Source of the DNA: Paratractidigestivibacter sp963630635
Lineage (GTDB): Bacteria; Actinomycetota; Coriobacteriia; Coriobacteriales; Atopobiaceae
DNA: 64,000 nucleotides
Reading direction: 5' to 3'
Assembly (NCBI GenBank): GCA_963630635.1
Contig: CAVGOA010000007.1
Location: 1-64,000 of the forward strand
Shown here: positions 16,665 through 26,371 of the stretch, one piece after another
Numbering within the stretch: the stretch's first letter is position 1
How the letters are laid out: each line of letters starts with the position of its first letter
Position numbers and translations under genes: made by a program
The notes under the pieces: model-generated
What the model saw: the letters and a program-made list of their open reading frames with translations, nothing else
Databases searched by the model: none
What the model was told of the DNA's origin: nothing

Positions 16665-18485
16665 TTACGCGAACTGGCTGCGGTAGAGTTCGGCGTAGGC
16701 ACCGCCGGCGGCGAGAAGCTCGGCGTGGGTGCCCTGCTCGATGATGTCGCCGTGGTCCATGACCAAGATGAGGTCGGAGTCCACGATGGTCGACAGGCGG
16801 TGGGCGATCACGAAGCTCGTGCGGTTCTCCATGATGGCCTCCATCGCGCGAACGATGGCCTGCTCGGTGCGGGTGTCGACGCTCGACGTGGCCTCATCAA
16901 GGATGAGGATCGCCGGGTCAGTCAACATGGCGCGCGCAATCGTGAGCAGCTGGCGCTGGCCCTGGCTCACGTTCTCGGCGTCGTTGGAGAGCACGGTGTC
17001 GTAGCCCTCGGGCAGCGTACGGATGAAGAAGTCCACGTGGGCCGCGCGGGCAGCGGCCTCGACCTCCTCGCGGGTGGCGCCGGGCTTGCCGTAGGCGATG
17101 TTCTGCGCGATCGTGCCCTCAAAGAGCCAAGCGTCCTGCAAGACCATGCCAAACTGGCGGCGCAGGTCGGCGCGGGTAAGGTCGCGCGTGTCGATGCCGT
17201 CCAGGGTGATGCGGCCGGCGTCCACCTCGTAGAAGCGCATGAGCAGGTTGATCAGCGTCGTCTTGCCGGCGCCCGTGGCGCCCACGATGGCGACCTTCTG
17301 GCCCGGGCGCGCCACCAGGTTGACGTCGTGCATGAGGGTCTTCTCGGCGCTGTAGCCAAATCGCACATGCTCGAAGGCCACCAGGCCTTGAACGTCTGCG
17401 GGAAGCTGGGCGGGGTTCACGGGATCGGGCACGACCTCGGTCTCGTCAAGCAGGATGAAGACGCGCTCGGCGGCGGCAAGGGCGCTCTGCAGCATGTTGG
17501 TGGTCATCGAGAACTGCGTCAGGGGCTCGCTGGCCGTGGTAACAAACTGGAAGAACGACTGGAAGATGCCCACGCTGATCTGCCCGGCCAGAAGCATCGA
17601 GCCGGCGAGAAGACCGCAGACGACCTGCGAGAACCTGATGAGCAAACGAATCGCGGGGCTGATCGCCTGGGTGATGAAATCGGCCTGGGCGCTGGTCTGG
17701 GCAAGCTCCTCGGCCGCCAGCTGGATCTCTGCCGCCGATGCCTCGTCGCGGCCAAAGGCCTTGATCACCGTGCGACCCGAGTAGGCCTCCTCGATCTTGC
17801 CAGTGAGGACGCCTTGGGCCTCCTGGCGCTTGGCCGCGATTTTGATGGTCTTGGCCGCAGCGACGCGGGTCAAGACCAGCGAGCACACAGCAAAGAACAA
17901 GAAGACCCCGCCCAAAACCAGACTGTAGGTAAGCATGATGCCCACCGCGCCCACGAACATCGTGGCGCTGATGATGATCTGAAGAAGGCCGCGCTGCAGC
18001 ACCTCCGAGACCTTGTCCAAGTCATTGGTGGCTCGGCTGATGGTATCGCCGGGCTGGTGGGCATCGTAGTAGCCCAGGGGCAAGCGAGAAATCTTGGCCG
18101 AGATCTGCTCGCGAAGACCAAGGTTGAGCTTCTCGGCAAAAGAGGCCATGACCAGGGACTGCACGGTATCGAACGCCCAGGCCAGGGTCCAGATGCCCAG
18201 GAAAGTGAGGATCTGTGAGCCGCCGTTATCCCAGGTAACCACAAAGTCGCGGCCCTGCGCCCAGGTGGCCTGGATGTTGGTCCACAGCATGTCGACCAGG
18301 CCCGCGCTGTAGGCGGGGGCGGCAAGGCTCGCGGCCACGTAGAAGATGGCCGAGACGGCGGCGACCACAAGGCGCCAGCGCTCGCGGCCGGCTGCGGCCC
18401 ACAGGCGCTTGGCGGTGGCAAGGCCGTTGGTGGGGACCTCGGACTCCTCGTCTGTGGTCGCATCAAATTTCTTATCGTCCGCCAT
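16665..18485 (-). CDS. ABC exporter half-transporter, canonical Walker B subunit
   Basis: A 606-residue fused membrane-ATPase protein: six predicted membrane helices in residues 30-320, then the ATPase with VGATGAGKTTLINLL, signature NVSQGQRQLL and Walker B ILILDEATSSVD. The catalytic Glu is present but the signature is SQGQ instead of SGGQ. Its partner downstream in coordinates has the complementary defect, so the two form a heterodimer with one degenerate ATP site, as in LmrCD-type exporters. The ATG at 18485 has AGGAGG eight bases upstream and overlaps the partner gene by 14 bases. Substrate is not evident; drugs or peptides are typical. Confidence 0.9.
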   Translation of the reverse strand: MADDKKFDATTDEESEVPTNGLATAKRLWAAAGRERWRLVVAAVSAIFYVAASLAAPAYSAGLVDMLWTNIQATWAQGRDFVVTWDNGGSQILTFLGIWTLAWAFDTVQSLVMASFAEKLNLGLREQISAKISRLPLGYYDAHQPGDTISRATNDLDKVSEVLQRGLLQIIISATMFVGAVGIMLTYSLVLGGVFLFFAVCSLVLTRVAAAKTIKIAAKRQEAQGVLTGKIEEAYSGRTVIKAFGRDEASAAEIQLAAEELAQTSAQADFITQAISPAIRLLIRFSQVVCGLLAGSMLLAGQISVGIFQSFFQFVTTASEPLTQFSMTTNMLQSALAAAERVFILLDETEVVPDPVNPAQLPADVQGLVAFEHVRFGYSAEKTLMHDVNLVARPGQKVAIVGATGAGKTTLINLLMRFYEVDAGRITLDGIDTRDLTRADLRRQFGMVLQDAWLFEGTIAQNIAYGKPGATREEVEAAARAAHVDFFIRTLPEGYDTVLSNDAENVSQGQRQLLTIARAMLTDPAILILDEATSSVDTRTEQAIVRAMEAIMENRTSFVIAHRLSTIVDSDLILVMDHGDIIEQGTHAELLAAGGAYAELYRSQFA

Positions 18486-20334
18486 TGTCAACTCCTCCTT
18501 TCACCTGGGATTCGTAAATTGCAAGGTAGGCCGGGCAGTTGGCGAGAAGTTCCTCGTGGGTGCCCATACCCTCGACGCGGCCGTCGCCCAAGACGATGAT
18601 CTGGTCGGCGTGCTGGATGGTGCTCACGCGCTGGGCAATGATCAGCACCGCGGCATCTGCCAGCTCGTCATTGAGGGCGGCGCGAAGGGCGGCGTCGGTC
18701 TTGTAGTCAAGCGCGCTAAACGAGTCATCAAAGATGTAGAGATCGGCGCGGCGCACCAGGGCGCGGGCGATCGAGAGGCGCTGGCGCTGACCGCCCGAGA
18801 AGTTGGTGCCGCCCTGGGCCACACGGGTCTCCAGGCCGTCATCGAGCTCGTGGACGAAGGCGCCCTGCGCCACGTCGACGGCATGCCACAGACGAGCGTC
18901 GTCTGCGTCCGCGGCGCCGTAGCGCAGGTTCTGGGCGATGGTGCCCGAGAAGAGCCAGACCTTTTGAGGCACATAGGCAATGCGCGAGCGCAGCTCGTCT
19001 TGGGTAAGGTCGCGCACGTCCCGGCCGCCCAGGCACACGCGGCCCTCTGTGGCGTCGAGGAAGCGCAGGAGCATCTTAGCGATCGTGGACTTGCCCGATC
19101 CGGTGTTACCGATGATGGCCGTGGTCTGGCCGCGGCGCAGAACAAAGTCCAGGTCGCTTAAGGTGTTCTCGTCGGCGTCGTCAAAGCAAAAGCTCATGTG
19201 CTCGAAGCTGGCCACGGGGGCGCCGGGCGCGAGGGACGCGGGCTTATCGGTGCCCAGGTCGCCGCTCAGCGCGTCGGTCTTCTCGCCGTCCTTCTCCCCC
19301 ACCCCCGGCTTGTCAGCGATCGAGGGCTTAAAGTCCAGGACCTCCTTGGCGCGGGTGAGGCAGGCCAGGGCGCGCGGCACCTGGAGCAGGGCGAACTGGG
19401 CCATCATCATGAAGAACATGATGAACATCGCGTACTGGATGACCGCGGTGATCGAGCCGATCTGCATCGCATGGACGCCCACGCGATCGGCGCCAATGAG
19501 GAAGATCAGCGACTCGACGGCGTTGGCAAAGAAGAAGGTCATGGTGTCGGTCACGGCAAAGACCAGGTTGACGCGGATGGCTCGGGCGGCATAAGCCTCG
19601 AAGTCGTCGTCTAAGCGAGCCTGCTCGTATTTGTCCTTGCCAAAGGCGCGGATCACGCGCACGCCGGTGATGGCCTCGCGCAGGCGCACGTTCATGCGAT
19701 CGATGAAGCTCTGCATGATGAGGAAGATCGGGGCCGATTTTGCAACCGCGATCACGCTGATCAGCAGGCACACGACCGTGACGGCCAGAACCGCGTAGCC
19801 CATCGTGGCGTCCAGCGAAAACGTGAGGATAAGCGAGACGATGCAGGTCAAGGGCACCGGGCTCATCATGACAAAGCTCATGAGCAGCGTCTGCTGCACC
19901 ACGTTGGCGTCTGACATCGTGCGCGTGATCATCGAGCCGGTGCCAAAGCGGTTGAAGTCGGCGCCGCTAAAGGCCAGTGAGTGGCGATAGACGGCCATTC
20001 GCATGTCGCGGCCCACGTTGGCGGCCAGCTTTGAGGCCATGCGGTAGCTCACGATGCAGCCGCCCGAGCCCAAAAGCGAGGCCGCTAGCATGATGGCCCC
20101 ATGGCGCCAGACGGCGTCCATGCCCTCGCCCGAGGTAACGGAGTTAAGAAGGTTCGCCAGCTCGGTGGGGACAAAGAGCATGCCCACGATGTCACAGCAC
20201 AGCGTGAGCAGCGTGGCGACCATCAGGCCCTTGTACGGGCGCACGAGCTGCCACAAAAGCGAGAAGGACGCGCGCAGCGAGTAGTTGCGCTGCGGAGCGT
20301 CGTCAACGGGCTTGGCCAGCAGTTTATTGGCCAT
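18472..20334 (-). CDS. ABC exporter half-transporter, degenerate Walker B subunit
   Basis: A 620-residue half-transporter with six membrane helices (about residues 30-310) and ATPase motifs IGNTGSGKSTIAKML, canonical signature FSGGQRQRLSIA and Walker B LYIFDDSFSALD. Asp replaces the catalytic Glu, so the site formed with the SQGQ signature of the partner should be inactive. A charged linker rich in Lys/Asp at about 320-355 precedes the ATPase. The ATG at 20334 has AGGAGG eight bases upstream and overlaps the MarR gene by 11 bases, so regulator and exporter are one operon. Confidence 0.9.
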   Translation of the reverse strand: MANKLLAKPVDDAPQRNYSLRASFSLLWQLVRPYKGLMVATLLTLCCDIVGMLFVPTELANLLNSVTSGEGMDAVWRHGAIMLAASLLGSGGCIVSYRMASKLAANVGRDMRMAVYRHSLAFSGADFNRFGTGSMITRTMSDANVVQQTLLMSFVMMSPVPLTCIVSLILTFSLDATMGYAVLAVTVVCLLISVIAVAKSAPIFLIMQSFIDRMNVRLREAITGVRVIRAFGKDKYEQARLDDDFEAYAARAIRVNLVFAVTDTMTFFFANAVESLIFLIGADRVGVHAMQIGSITAVIQYAMFIMFFMMMAQFALLQVPRALACLTRAKEVLDFKPSIADKPGVGEKDGEKTDALSGDLGTDKPASLAPGAPVASFEHMSFCFDDADENTLSDLDFVLRRGQTTAIIGNTGSGKSTIAKMLLRFLDATEGRVCLGGRDVRDLTQDELRSRIAYVPQKVWLFSGTIAQNLRYGAADADDARLWHAVDVAQGAFVHELDDGLETRVAQGGTNFSGGQRQRLSIARALVRRADLYIFDDSFSALDYKTDAALRAALNDELADAAVLIIAQRVSTIQHADQIIVLGDGRVEGMGTHEELLANCPAYLAIYESQVKGGVDNGGR

Positions 20335-20827
20335 TGGCAAGGCCTCCTTCCAGGTTAGAAACATCAATTTGAATCGCCGAGACGTACTTCTCGACCAAGC
20401 GCAGGAACTCGACTTGCTCGGAGGGGGTCAGCGCTTCGAATGCGCGGCGCTCGGCACGATTGGCCGGACGAATCTTCTGGTCACAGAAGGCATGGCCGGC
20501 CGGGGTCAGGCTCACGACCTTGGCCTTCTTGCTGCCCTCGCAGAAGCCGAGGGTGACATAACCCTTGGCCTCAAGAGTTTTCAAAGCCGAGTTCACCGAC
20601 TGCTTAGGCATGTCACCGAGCTCGACCAGATCGCGCACGCTGATGGTACCGCCCTGCATATAGATCCCGTAAGTCACCCAATAGGCCGTCTCGGACAAGT
20701 CGCAGTGAGCAGCCAGGCGATGGTAGAGCTTGTCGGACTCGCGAAAGAGCCGATCGAACGACGTGTTCCACGCCTCGTTAGCGATAAGGCCGTCCTCGTC
20801 GCGGGCGATTGTCTTCTCGCCGCTCAT
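20324..20827 (-). CDS. MarR-family transcriptional regulator
   Basis: A 167-residue winged-helix protein: dimerisation helices at both ends and a DNA-binding core SVRDLVELGDMPKQSVNSALKTLEAKGYV at about 63-91, followed by a wing. As first gene of an exporter operon with a palindrome inside its promoter it probably represses itself and the exporter until a ligand binds. Shine-Dalgarno GGAGG lies just upstream of the ATG. Confidence 0.9.
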   Translation of the reverse strand: MSGEKTIARDEDGLIANEAWNTSFDRLFRESDKLYHRLAAHCDLSETAYWVTYGIYMQGGTISVRDLVELGDMPKQSVNSALKTLEAKGYVTLGFCEGSKKAKVVSLTPAGHAFCDQKIRPANRAERRAFEALTPSEQVEFLRLVEKYVSAIQIDVSNLEGGLANGQ

Positions 20828-20866
20828 TTTCCTCCAAATAGTACGAATGCGGACAAAACGAGGTTA

Positions 20867-20895
20867 AGTTTAGTCCGCGCTCGGACGGTTTGCAA
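20867..20895 (-). promoter_or_regulatory. Promoter with internal operator for marR-exporter operon
   Basis: -35 TTGCAA at 20890-20895, -10 TAAACT at 20867-20872, spacer 17 bases. The spacer contains GTCCG-CGCT-CGGAC (20873-20886), a palindrome placed where a bound MarR dimer would block polymerase. A second GTCCGC lies on the minus strand within the leader. Confidence 0.75.
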
Positions 20896-20900
20896 GGGTA

Positions 20901-20936
20901 ATAAAAAGCGAGTTTCCCCAAACTGGAAACTCGCTT
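20901..20936 (-). terminator. Intrinsic terminator downstream of rsmB
   Basis: Perfect twelve-base stem AAGCGAGTTTCC/GGAAACTCGCTT with a seven-base loop and a T-run on the minus strand, ending the metK-priA-def-fmt-rsmB side. Confidence 0.93.
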
Positions 20937-21001
20937 AGGCCAATCCTGCGCAAACGTGAATTTGCGTGCCGGTTGGGGGAAGAATTTTCGCCGTGCCTTG
21001 A

Positions 21002-22315
21002 CTATCGAGCCCGCAAGGTCGCCACAAAGTGCTTGTCTGCCCCCGCAAGCTCTGTGCGGTGAAGGGTTATAGGCGAGAAGCCCAAGCCCTGAGGCGAGGC
21101 GAGAAAAGCCTCGATGACCTGCTCGTTTTCTTCTTCGAGGAAGGAACAGGTGGAGTAGACCAGACGTCCCCCGCGCTTGACGCGGGTGCTGGCGACCTGA
21201 AGCATGCGCAGTTGCACCGCGCAAAGGTCGGGCAGCGACGCCTCGTCAAGGGACCAGGCAATCTCGGGGTGGCGCTGCAGGGTGCCTGTGCCGGAGCACG
21301 GCGCGTCAACAAAGACAAGGTCATAGGGGCCGTCGATGCCGTCAAGAACGCAGCCGTCGCCGCAAAGGCAGCGGACGTGCTCGGCCACGCCGGCGCGCTG
21401 GCAACGGGCGGCGGCAAGGCGCGACTTGGACTCGCTGATCTCGACAGCGTCGATCTGGCAGGAGCCGCCCGCGGCGTGCGCAGCGGCCTCGAGCAGAATC
21501 GTCTTGGTGGCGCGGCCCTGCCCCACCTCAAGCACGTGCGAACCGGGAGCTGGCGCGGCCAGAAGCACGGCCTCCTGCGCGGCTAGGTCGCACGGCAAGA
21601 CGACCACGTCTTCTACCAGGGGCGTATTGACCAGCGCAGAAGGATTGCCGAGCAAAACCGACCCGTCCAGCGGTCCGGCGGCCGACTCGCAACCGGCCGC
21701 ATCCAGAAGGCGGATGGCCTCATCGACTGTCGCCTTCGTGCGGTTGACACCCACGGCCGCCGTGTTGGGTGACAAGACGGCAGCGGCGTATCTCGCGGCC
21801 GCGTCGGCACCCATCGAGGCCATCGCGCGCGTGGCCAGCCACTCGGGCACAGCACCAATGCGGGCCAGGTCAGCAGCCGTAAACTCACCGTTCGCAACGG
21901 CTTTTCTCGCCGCCGCCAGGGCACGCGCGTCCTCGGACGACACGCGACGCAGGACGGCGTTGGCAAGACCCGCCGCACGCTTGGAGAAGCTGCGCACCAG
22001 CTCGACGCCTTGGCTCACAGCAACCTGCTTGGGCGTCTCGAGATACAAGATCTCGAACGCCGAGACGCGCAGAGCATCGCGTACCATGGGCTCCAACGAG
22101 GCCTTTGCCTTGAGATGCGAGTCGATCACGCGGTCCAGCTCGCCGCGGGCGGCGACGGCGCCCATGACCAGGCGCTGCGCAAGGGCGCGATCGCGGGCGT
22201 CAAGAGCCGCAAGATCAGCGCTGTTGCGAAGGCTGTCGCGGGCGCGGGCGTCGCGGCGGCGAATGTCGGCAAAGGCCTTGGCGGCGGCAAGGCGCGAAGG
22301 TGCTACAGCAACCAC
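21002..22315 (-). CDS. rsmB: 16S rRNA (cytosine-967 C5) methyltransferase RsmB
   Basis: The 437 residues have an N-terminal NusB-like RNA-binding domain (about 1-140, helical, Ala/Arg-rich) and a C-terminal methyltransferase with the AdoMet region HVLEVGQGRATKT, the PCS motif VDAPCSGTGTLQRHP and the catalytic STCSFLEEENE. It follows fmt by three bases; the fmt-rsmB pair is conserved. Two GGCGAGAA motifs lie within its last 110 bases in two different codon frames. Confidence 0.94.
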   Translation of the reverse strand: MVAVAPSRLAAAKAFADIRRRDARARDSLRNSADLAALDARDRALAQRLVMGAVAARGELDRVIDSHLKAKASLEPMVRDALRVSAFEILYLETPKQVAVSQGVELVRSFSKRAAGLANAVLRRVSSEDARALAAARKAVANGEFTAADLARIGAVPEWLATRAMASMGADAAARYAAAVLSPNTAAVGVNRTKATVDEAIRLLDAAGCESAAGPLDGSVLLGNPSALVNTPLVEDVVVLPCDLAAQEAVLLAAPAPGSHVLEVGQGRATKTILLEAAAHAAGGSCQIDAVEISESKSRLAAARCQRAGVAEHVRCLCGDGCVLDGIDGPYDLVFVDAPCSGTGTLQRHPEIAWSLDEASLPDLCAVQLRMLQVASTRVKRGGRLVYSTCSFLEEENEQVIEAFLASPQGLGFSPITLHRTELAGADKHFVATLRAR

Positions 22316-22318
22316 GTT

Positions 22319-23236
22319 TTAGGCCCTTTCCCAGCCAAGCTCGCCGCGAAGGCCGGCGGCCCATGCGCTGACCTGCATTTCCTTCTTGCCATCGGGCTTC
22401 ACGCAAAAAAGCTCCAGCGCACCGGAGGCACAGCCGAGAAACACGCGGCCGCGCTCGACCGCGACCTGGCCCGCTGCCAGCACGCGGCCATCGCCACACA
22501 CGCCGGCCTTCATAACACGCAACCCGCGACCGCCCAAAGACATCCTAGCCGGAGCGGTATCAGAAGAAGCCTGCACGCGCAGGGCGTTGACGTGGGCATC
22601 GTCTGCCGGATCAAGGCGCATCTCTTGCTTGGTGACCTTTGCGGCCAGGGTAACCTGCGACTCATCCTGCTCGGTCCAGGTATCGGTGCCGGCCTCGATC
22701 TGCTCAAGCGCCACCAATAGCTCGGCCGCGCCCATGGCGGCCAACTCGGCCGTAAGGTCCATGTCGCCCTTCTCGCCAACTAAAGTCGACGCCTGGCGGC
22801 ACCAGGCGCCCGCGTCCAGGTCGTGGGCCACGCGCATGATGGAGACGCCGGTCTTCTGGTCTCCAGCCAAGATAGCGCGCTGAATGGGGGCAGCGCCTCG
22901 CCAGCGGGGCAACAAGGACGCGTGGACGTTGATCGCGCCGTGGGCGGGCACGGCCAGAAGGTCGTCGGGCAGGATGCAGCCAAAGGCCACCACGCACATG
23001 ATGTCGGGCGCCGCAGCCACGACCGCGGCCTTGGCCTCGGCGGTCATGCGCGAGGCCTCAAGCACGGGAATCCCCAGCTCAAGTGCCTTGGCCTTTACCG
23101 GCGAGGGCACCAGGGCCTTACCGCGGCCGCGCACGGCGTCCGGGCGGGTGACGACGAGCGCCACCTCGTGGGCCTGGGCCACGGCCTCGAGCGAAGGCAC
23201 GGCAAAATCGGGCGTTCCCATGAAAACAATGCGCAA
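22319..23236 (-). CDS. fmt: Methionyl-tRNA formyltransferase
   Basis: Adds formyl from 10-formyl-tetrahydrofolate to initiator Met-tRNA. The protein begins at a TTG (23236) with AGGAG five bases upstream and reads (L)RIVFMGTPDFAVPSLE; an upstream in-frame ATG would add 38 unrelated residues. The catalytic region HASLLPRWRGAAPIQRAI near residue 108 is present and the C-terminal OB domain follows. Length is 305 residues, normal for Fmt. def lies upstream. Confidence 0.95.
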   Translation of the reverse strand: MRIVFMGTPDFAVPSLEAVAQAHEVALVVTRPDAVRGRGKALVPSPVKAKALELGIPVLEASRMTAEAKAAVVAAAPDIMCVVAFGCILPDDLLAVPAHGAINVHASLLPRWRGAAPIQRAILAGDQKTGVSIMRVAHDLDAGAWCRQASTLVGEKGDMDLTAELAAMGAAELLVALEQIEAGTDTWTEQDESQVTLAAKVTKQEMRLDPADDAHVNALRVQASSDTAPARMSLGGRGLRVMKAGVCGDGRVLAAGQVAVERGRVFLGCASGALELFCVKPDGKKEMQVSAWAAGLRGELGWERA

Positions 23237-23315
23237 AGCTGCTCCTTTATCCTGCGGGGTTCTGTGGGCGAGACGGGCGGGCCAATCGCGAGGCCAAGCC
23301 AAACGGCCTGCTCCC

Positions 23316-23876
23316 CTACTCCTCGACCTCGGTCTGGCCAGGACGGGCACCGGCGGCCAGGGCCTCCTCGTAATCCTTCATCGCCTGGGCGCGCGCGAGC
23401 GGCGCCAGGTGGTCAACCATGGTCTTGCCGTGCAGGTGGTCGATCTCGTGCTGCAGGCACACGGCCAAAAGGTTCCACTCGGCCTCGTACTGCATAAGGT
23501 CGCCGTCCAGGTCAAGCGCCTGCACCACCACGTGGCTCGGGCGAATGACGTCGACCGAGATGCCCGGAAACGACAGGCATCCCTCGCTAAAGTTGCGCGG
23601 GTCGCCGTCTGCGCAGATGATCTTGGGGTTGATCAACACGTAAGGGTTCTGGCTGGTGATGCGGCCGCCCTTTTTCTTCCAGTCGCAATCGATGACCACC
23701 AGCTGCTTCAACACGCCCACCTGGGGCGCCGCCAGGCCGCAGCCCTCGGTCTCGTACATGATGTCGAGCATGTGGTTGGCCAAATCACGAATCTCAGAAT
23801 CGATCTTCTCGACAGGCTCGCACTCGGTCGAAAGCCTTTTATCGGGAGACAGGACAACCTCTTCGGCAAGGCCCAT
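23316..23876 (-). CDS. def: Peptide deformylase
   Basis: Removes the formyl group from nascent proteins. Three metal-site motifs are complete: GLAAPQVGV near 47-55, EGCLSFPG near 97-104 and QHEIDHLHG near 141-149. The 186-residue length and the tail rich in Ala and Glu fit the Gram-positive type. It forms a unit with fmt, so formylation and deformylation are co-ordinated. Confidence 0.96.
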   Translation of the reverse strand: MGLAEEVVLSPDKRLSTECEPVEKIDSEIRDLANHMLDIMYETEGCGLAAPQVGVLKQLVVIDCDWKKKGGRITSQNPYVLINPKIICADGDPRNFSEGCLSFPGISVDVIRPSHVVVQALDLDGDLMQYEAEWNLLAVCLQHEIDHLHGKTMVDHLAPLARAQAMKDYEEALAAGARPGQTEVEE

Positions 23877-23986
23877 GCGGGTCCCCTTTCGCGCAAAACG
23901 GCGCGACCGGCCAACAAAGGCCCGGTCACGCGGCTATCTGGTAACGGTCTTCTTACCGGCGCCGCGTGATGCGGCCGCAGGCAAGG

Positions 23987-26311
23987 CTACAAGATGTCGT
24001 AGGCGTCGACATCAATGGCAATGTTAATGCCTTGCGGCACCTTAAGGCGAGAAACGCACGTTAAGAGCATTTCTCCGGGGGCCGAGTCGGGCGGGCTCTT
24101 TAACATGACGTGGCGGCGCACACGGTCCTGGATCTTGGCTTTGATGCAGTCGGCGGGGCCCAAGACCTCCCAGCCTTGGGTGTCGCCAACGCATTTGCGC
24201 AGGTCAGCGGCAAGGGCGCCCGTTAGCTCCCGCACCGCTCGTTCGTTCACGCCCCACACCACAACGTTCGACAGGCGCGAGAAAGGCGGGTAGCCGGCGT
24301 CTTTGCGCTCGGCCAGCTCGGGAGCCAGAAAAACCTCGCGGTCATGCCCCTTGGCGGCCTGGATCGCCGGGTGCGTGGGCCAGTAGGTCTGGATGATGAC
24401 CTGACCCGGCCGCTCGCCTCGGCCGGCGCGGCCGGCCACCTGCTCCAAAAGCCCGTAGGTCTTCTCGGCTGCGCGAAAATCGGGCAGCTTGAGCATGGTG
24501 TCGGCGTTGACAACGCCCACCAGGGTGACCTCGGGAAAGTCCAGGCCCTTGGCGATCATCTGGGTGCCCACCAGCACGGCGCACTCGGCCGCGTCAAAGC
24601 GCTCCAGCAGCTCTTGGTGGGCGCCCTTGGCCCGCGTGGTGTCGGCGTCCATGCGAACGATCTCGACGTCGTCGCCCAACAGCATGGCCAGCTCGTCCTC
24701 GACGCGCTGGGTACCCACGCCATAGGCAGCCAGGTAGTGGCTGTGGCAGTTGGGGCACGACGTCGTTGGGTCGGGGTAGGCGCGCACGGGCCAGACGCGC
24801 CCGCACGAGTGGCACATCAGGCTGTGCGTGCGCTCGTGGTAGGTAAGCGACGTCGAGCAGTGCGGGCACTCGGGCACGCAGCCGCACTCGCGGCACATGA
24901 GGAAAGTCGCAAAGCCACGGCGGTTGAGCAGCAACACGGCCTTCTCGCGTCTTTCCGCAACCTGGCGCAGGGCATCCGCCAAAGCCGGCGAGAAGACCGA
25001 GCGCCCGCCGCCTCGAAAGGCCTCGGCCATGTCGACGACCTGCACTTCGGGCAGCTGGGCGACACCTGGGCGCTCGGGCATCTGGACGCGGGTCCAGGCG
25101 GCGCCTCGAAAGTGGCCCTCGCGGGCGCGCTCAAGGGACTCGACCGAGGGCGTGGCGCTGCCCAAAACCAGGGCACACCCCAGCTCGCGGGCCATGTGCG
25201 CGGCCACCTCGCGGGCATGGTAGCGCGGCGCCGAGTCCTGCTTGTAAGAGCTCTCGTGCTCCTCGTCGATGATGATGAGGCCCACGTCGCGCACCGGCGC
25301 AAAGAGGGCCGAGCGGGCACCCACCACCACGCGGGCCTGGCCCAGGCGGGCCATATCCCACTGGTCATAGCGCTCGCCGGTGGAAAGGCGTGAGTGGAGC
25401 ACGGCCACGTCCTGGCCAAAGCGGTTGCGAAAACGCGCGACCGTCTGTGCCGTGAGCGAGATCTCGGGCACCAAAACAATGGCGCCGCGCCCCGCGGCCA
25501 GGGTCTTCTCGATGGCCTGCAGATAGACCTCGGTCTTGCCGCTGCCCGTGACGCCGTCGACCACCACAACGTCGCCCGCGCCGGCAACGCGCGCCTGGTC
25601 AATGGCCTCAAGGGCCGCGATCTGCCCGGCAGTAAGCGTCTGGGGGCGCGGGGCCAGGCCAGAGGATAGCGAGGTCTCTCCCACCCCGCGCACCACGCGG
25701 CGAGACACGACGTCTACCAGGCCTTTATTAGCCAGCGACTTAACCGCGGCACCCGCCCCGGGGATGGTGGCCGCAAGCTCGGCCAAGCGAGCCGGGCCCT
25801 GGCGCAGGGCCTCGAGCACCTGGCGCTGGCGGCTCGCGCGGGCAGGCGGCTCGTAGTCGTAACCCTCGGGCAAAAGATGGACCCAGCGGGCATCGACGGC
25901 ACCCGCGCGTTCGCACACCAGCTCCCACGGGTCGTCCTTTGACTTGCGGGTCACCCGGACCTTCTGGCCGGGCGCCAAGTAGAGATGCACGACGTCAGCC
26001 AGGGGCGCGGCGTACTCGCGGGCCATCCACAGCGCCGTCGCCGCAGCATGCTCATCAAAGGCTGAGGGTGCCAGCACCTGCGCAATCCCACGAATCTTTG
26101 CTGCGTTCAAACCTTCGGGGGCCTCGGACTTAACGCCCATAACGTACCCAATGGCCACGCGCCCGCTAAACGGCAAAAGTACCGTGGTTCCCACCTGGAC
26201 CACGCCGAGAAGATCTGCAGGGACACCATAATCAAACGTCGAGTTAAACGTACGTGCGGCGATGTCGAGTGCCACTGCGGCGTAGGCGGCATAGGTCTGT
26301 CCCTGCTCCAC
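23987..26311 (-). CDS. priA: Primosomal replication-restart helicase PriA
   Basis: Helicase that reloads the replisome at collapsed forks. After an N-terminal 3'-DNA-binding domain come SF2 motifs VTGSGKTEVYLQAI (I) and IIIDEEHESSYKQ (II), the zinc-binding insert (CRECGCVPECPHC and CHSCG...CPNC) and motif VI QVAGRAGRGERPG. A GTG at 26311 with GAGAGGAG eight bases upstream is preferred (774 residues); an ATG at 26338 is the alternative. A 317-base intergenic region with nested palindromes separates it from metK. Confidence 0.94.
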   Translation of the reverse strand: MEQGQTYAAYAAVALDIAARTFNSTFDYGVPADLLGVVQVGTTVLLPFSGRVAIGYVMGVKSEAPEGLNAAKIRGIAQVLAPSAFDEHAAATALWMAREYAAPLADVVHLYLAPGQKVRVTRKSKDDPWELVCERAGAVDARWVHLLPEGYDYEPPARASRQRQVLEALRQGPARLAELAATIPGAGAAVKSLANKGLVDVVSRRVVRGVGETSLSSGLAPRPQTLTAGQIAALEAIDQARVAGAGDVVVVDGVTGSGKTEVYLQAIEKTLAAGRGAIVLVPEISLTAQTVARFRNRFGQDVAVLHSRLSTGERYDQWDMARLGQARVVVGARSALFAPVRDVGLIIIDEEHESSYKQDSAPRYHAREVAAHMARELGCALVLGSATPSVESLERAREGHFRGAAWTRVQMPERPGVAQLPEVQVVDMAEAFRGGGRSVFSPALADALRQVAERREKAVLLLNRRGFATFLMCRECGCVPECPHCSTSLTYHERTHSLMCHSCGRVWPVRAYPDPTTSCPNCHSHYLAAYGVGTQRVEDELAMLLGDDVEIVRMDADTTRAKGAHQELLERFDAAECAVLVGTQMIAKGLDFPEVTLVGVVNADTMLKLPDFRAAEKTYGLLEQVAGRAGRGERPGQVIIQTYWPTHPAIQAAKGHDREVFLAPELAERKDAGYPPFSRLSNVVVWGVNERAVRELTGALAADLRKCVGDTQGWEVLGPADCIKAKIQDRVRRHVMLKSPPDSAPGEMLLTCVSRLKVPQGINIAIDVDAYDIL

Positions 26312-26371
26312 GGGTGCGGCTCCTCTCGACAACGGCAATTCAATAGCCTTTATTTATACGCCAATTCCCGC

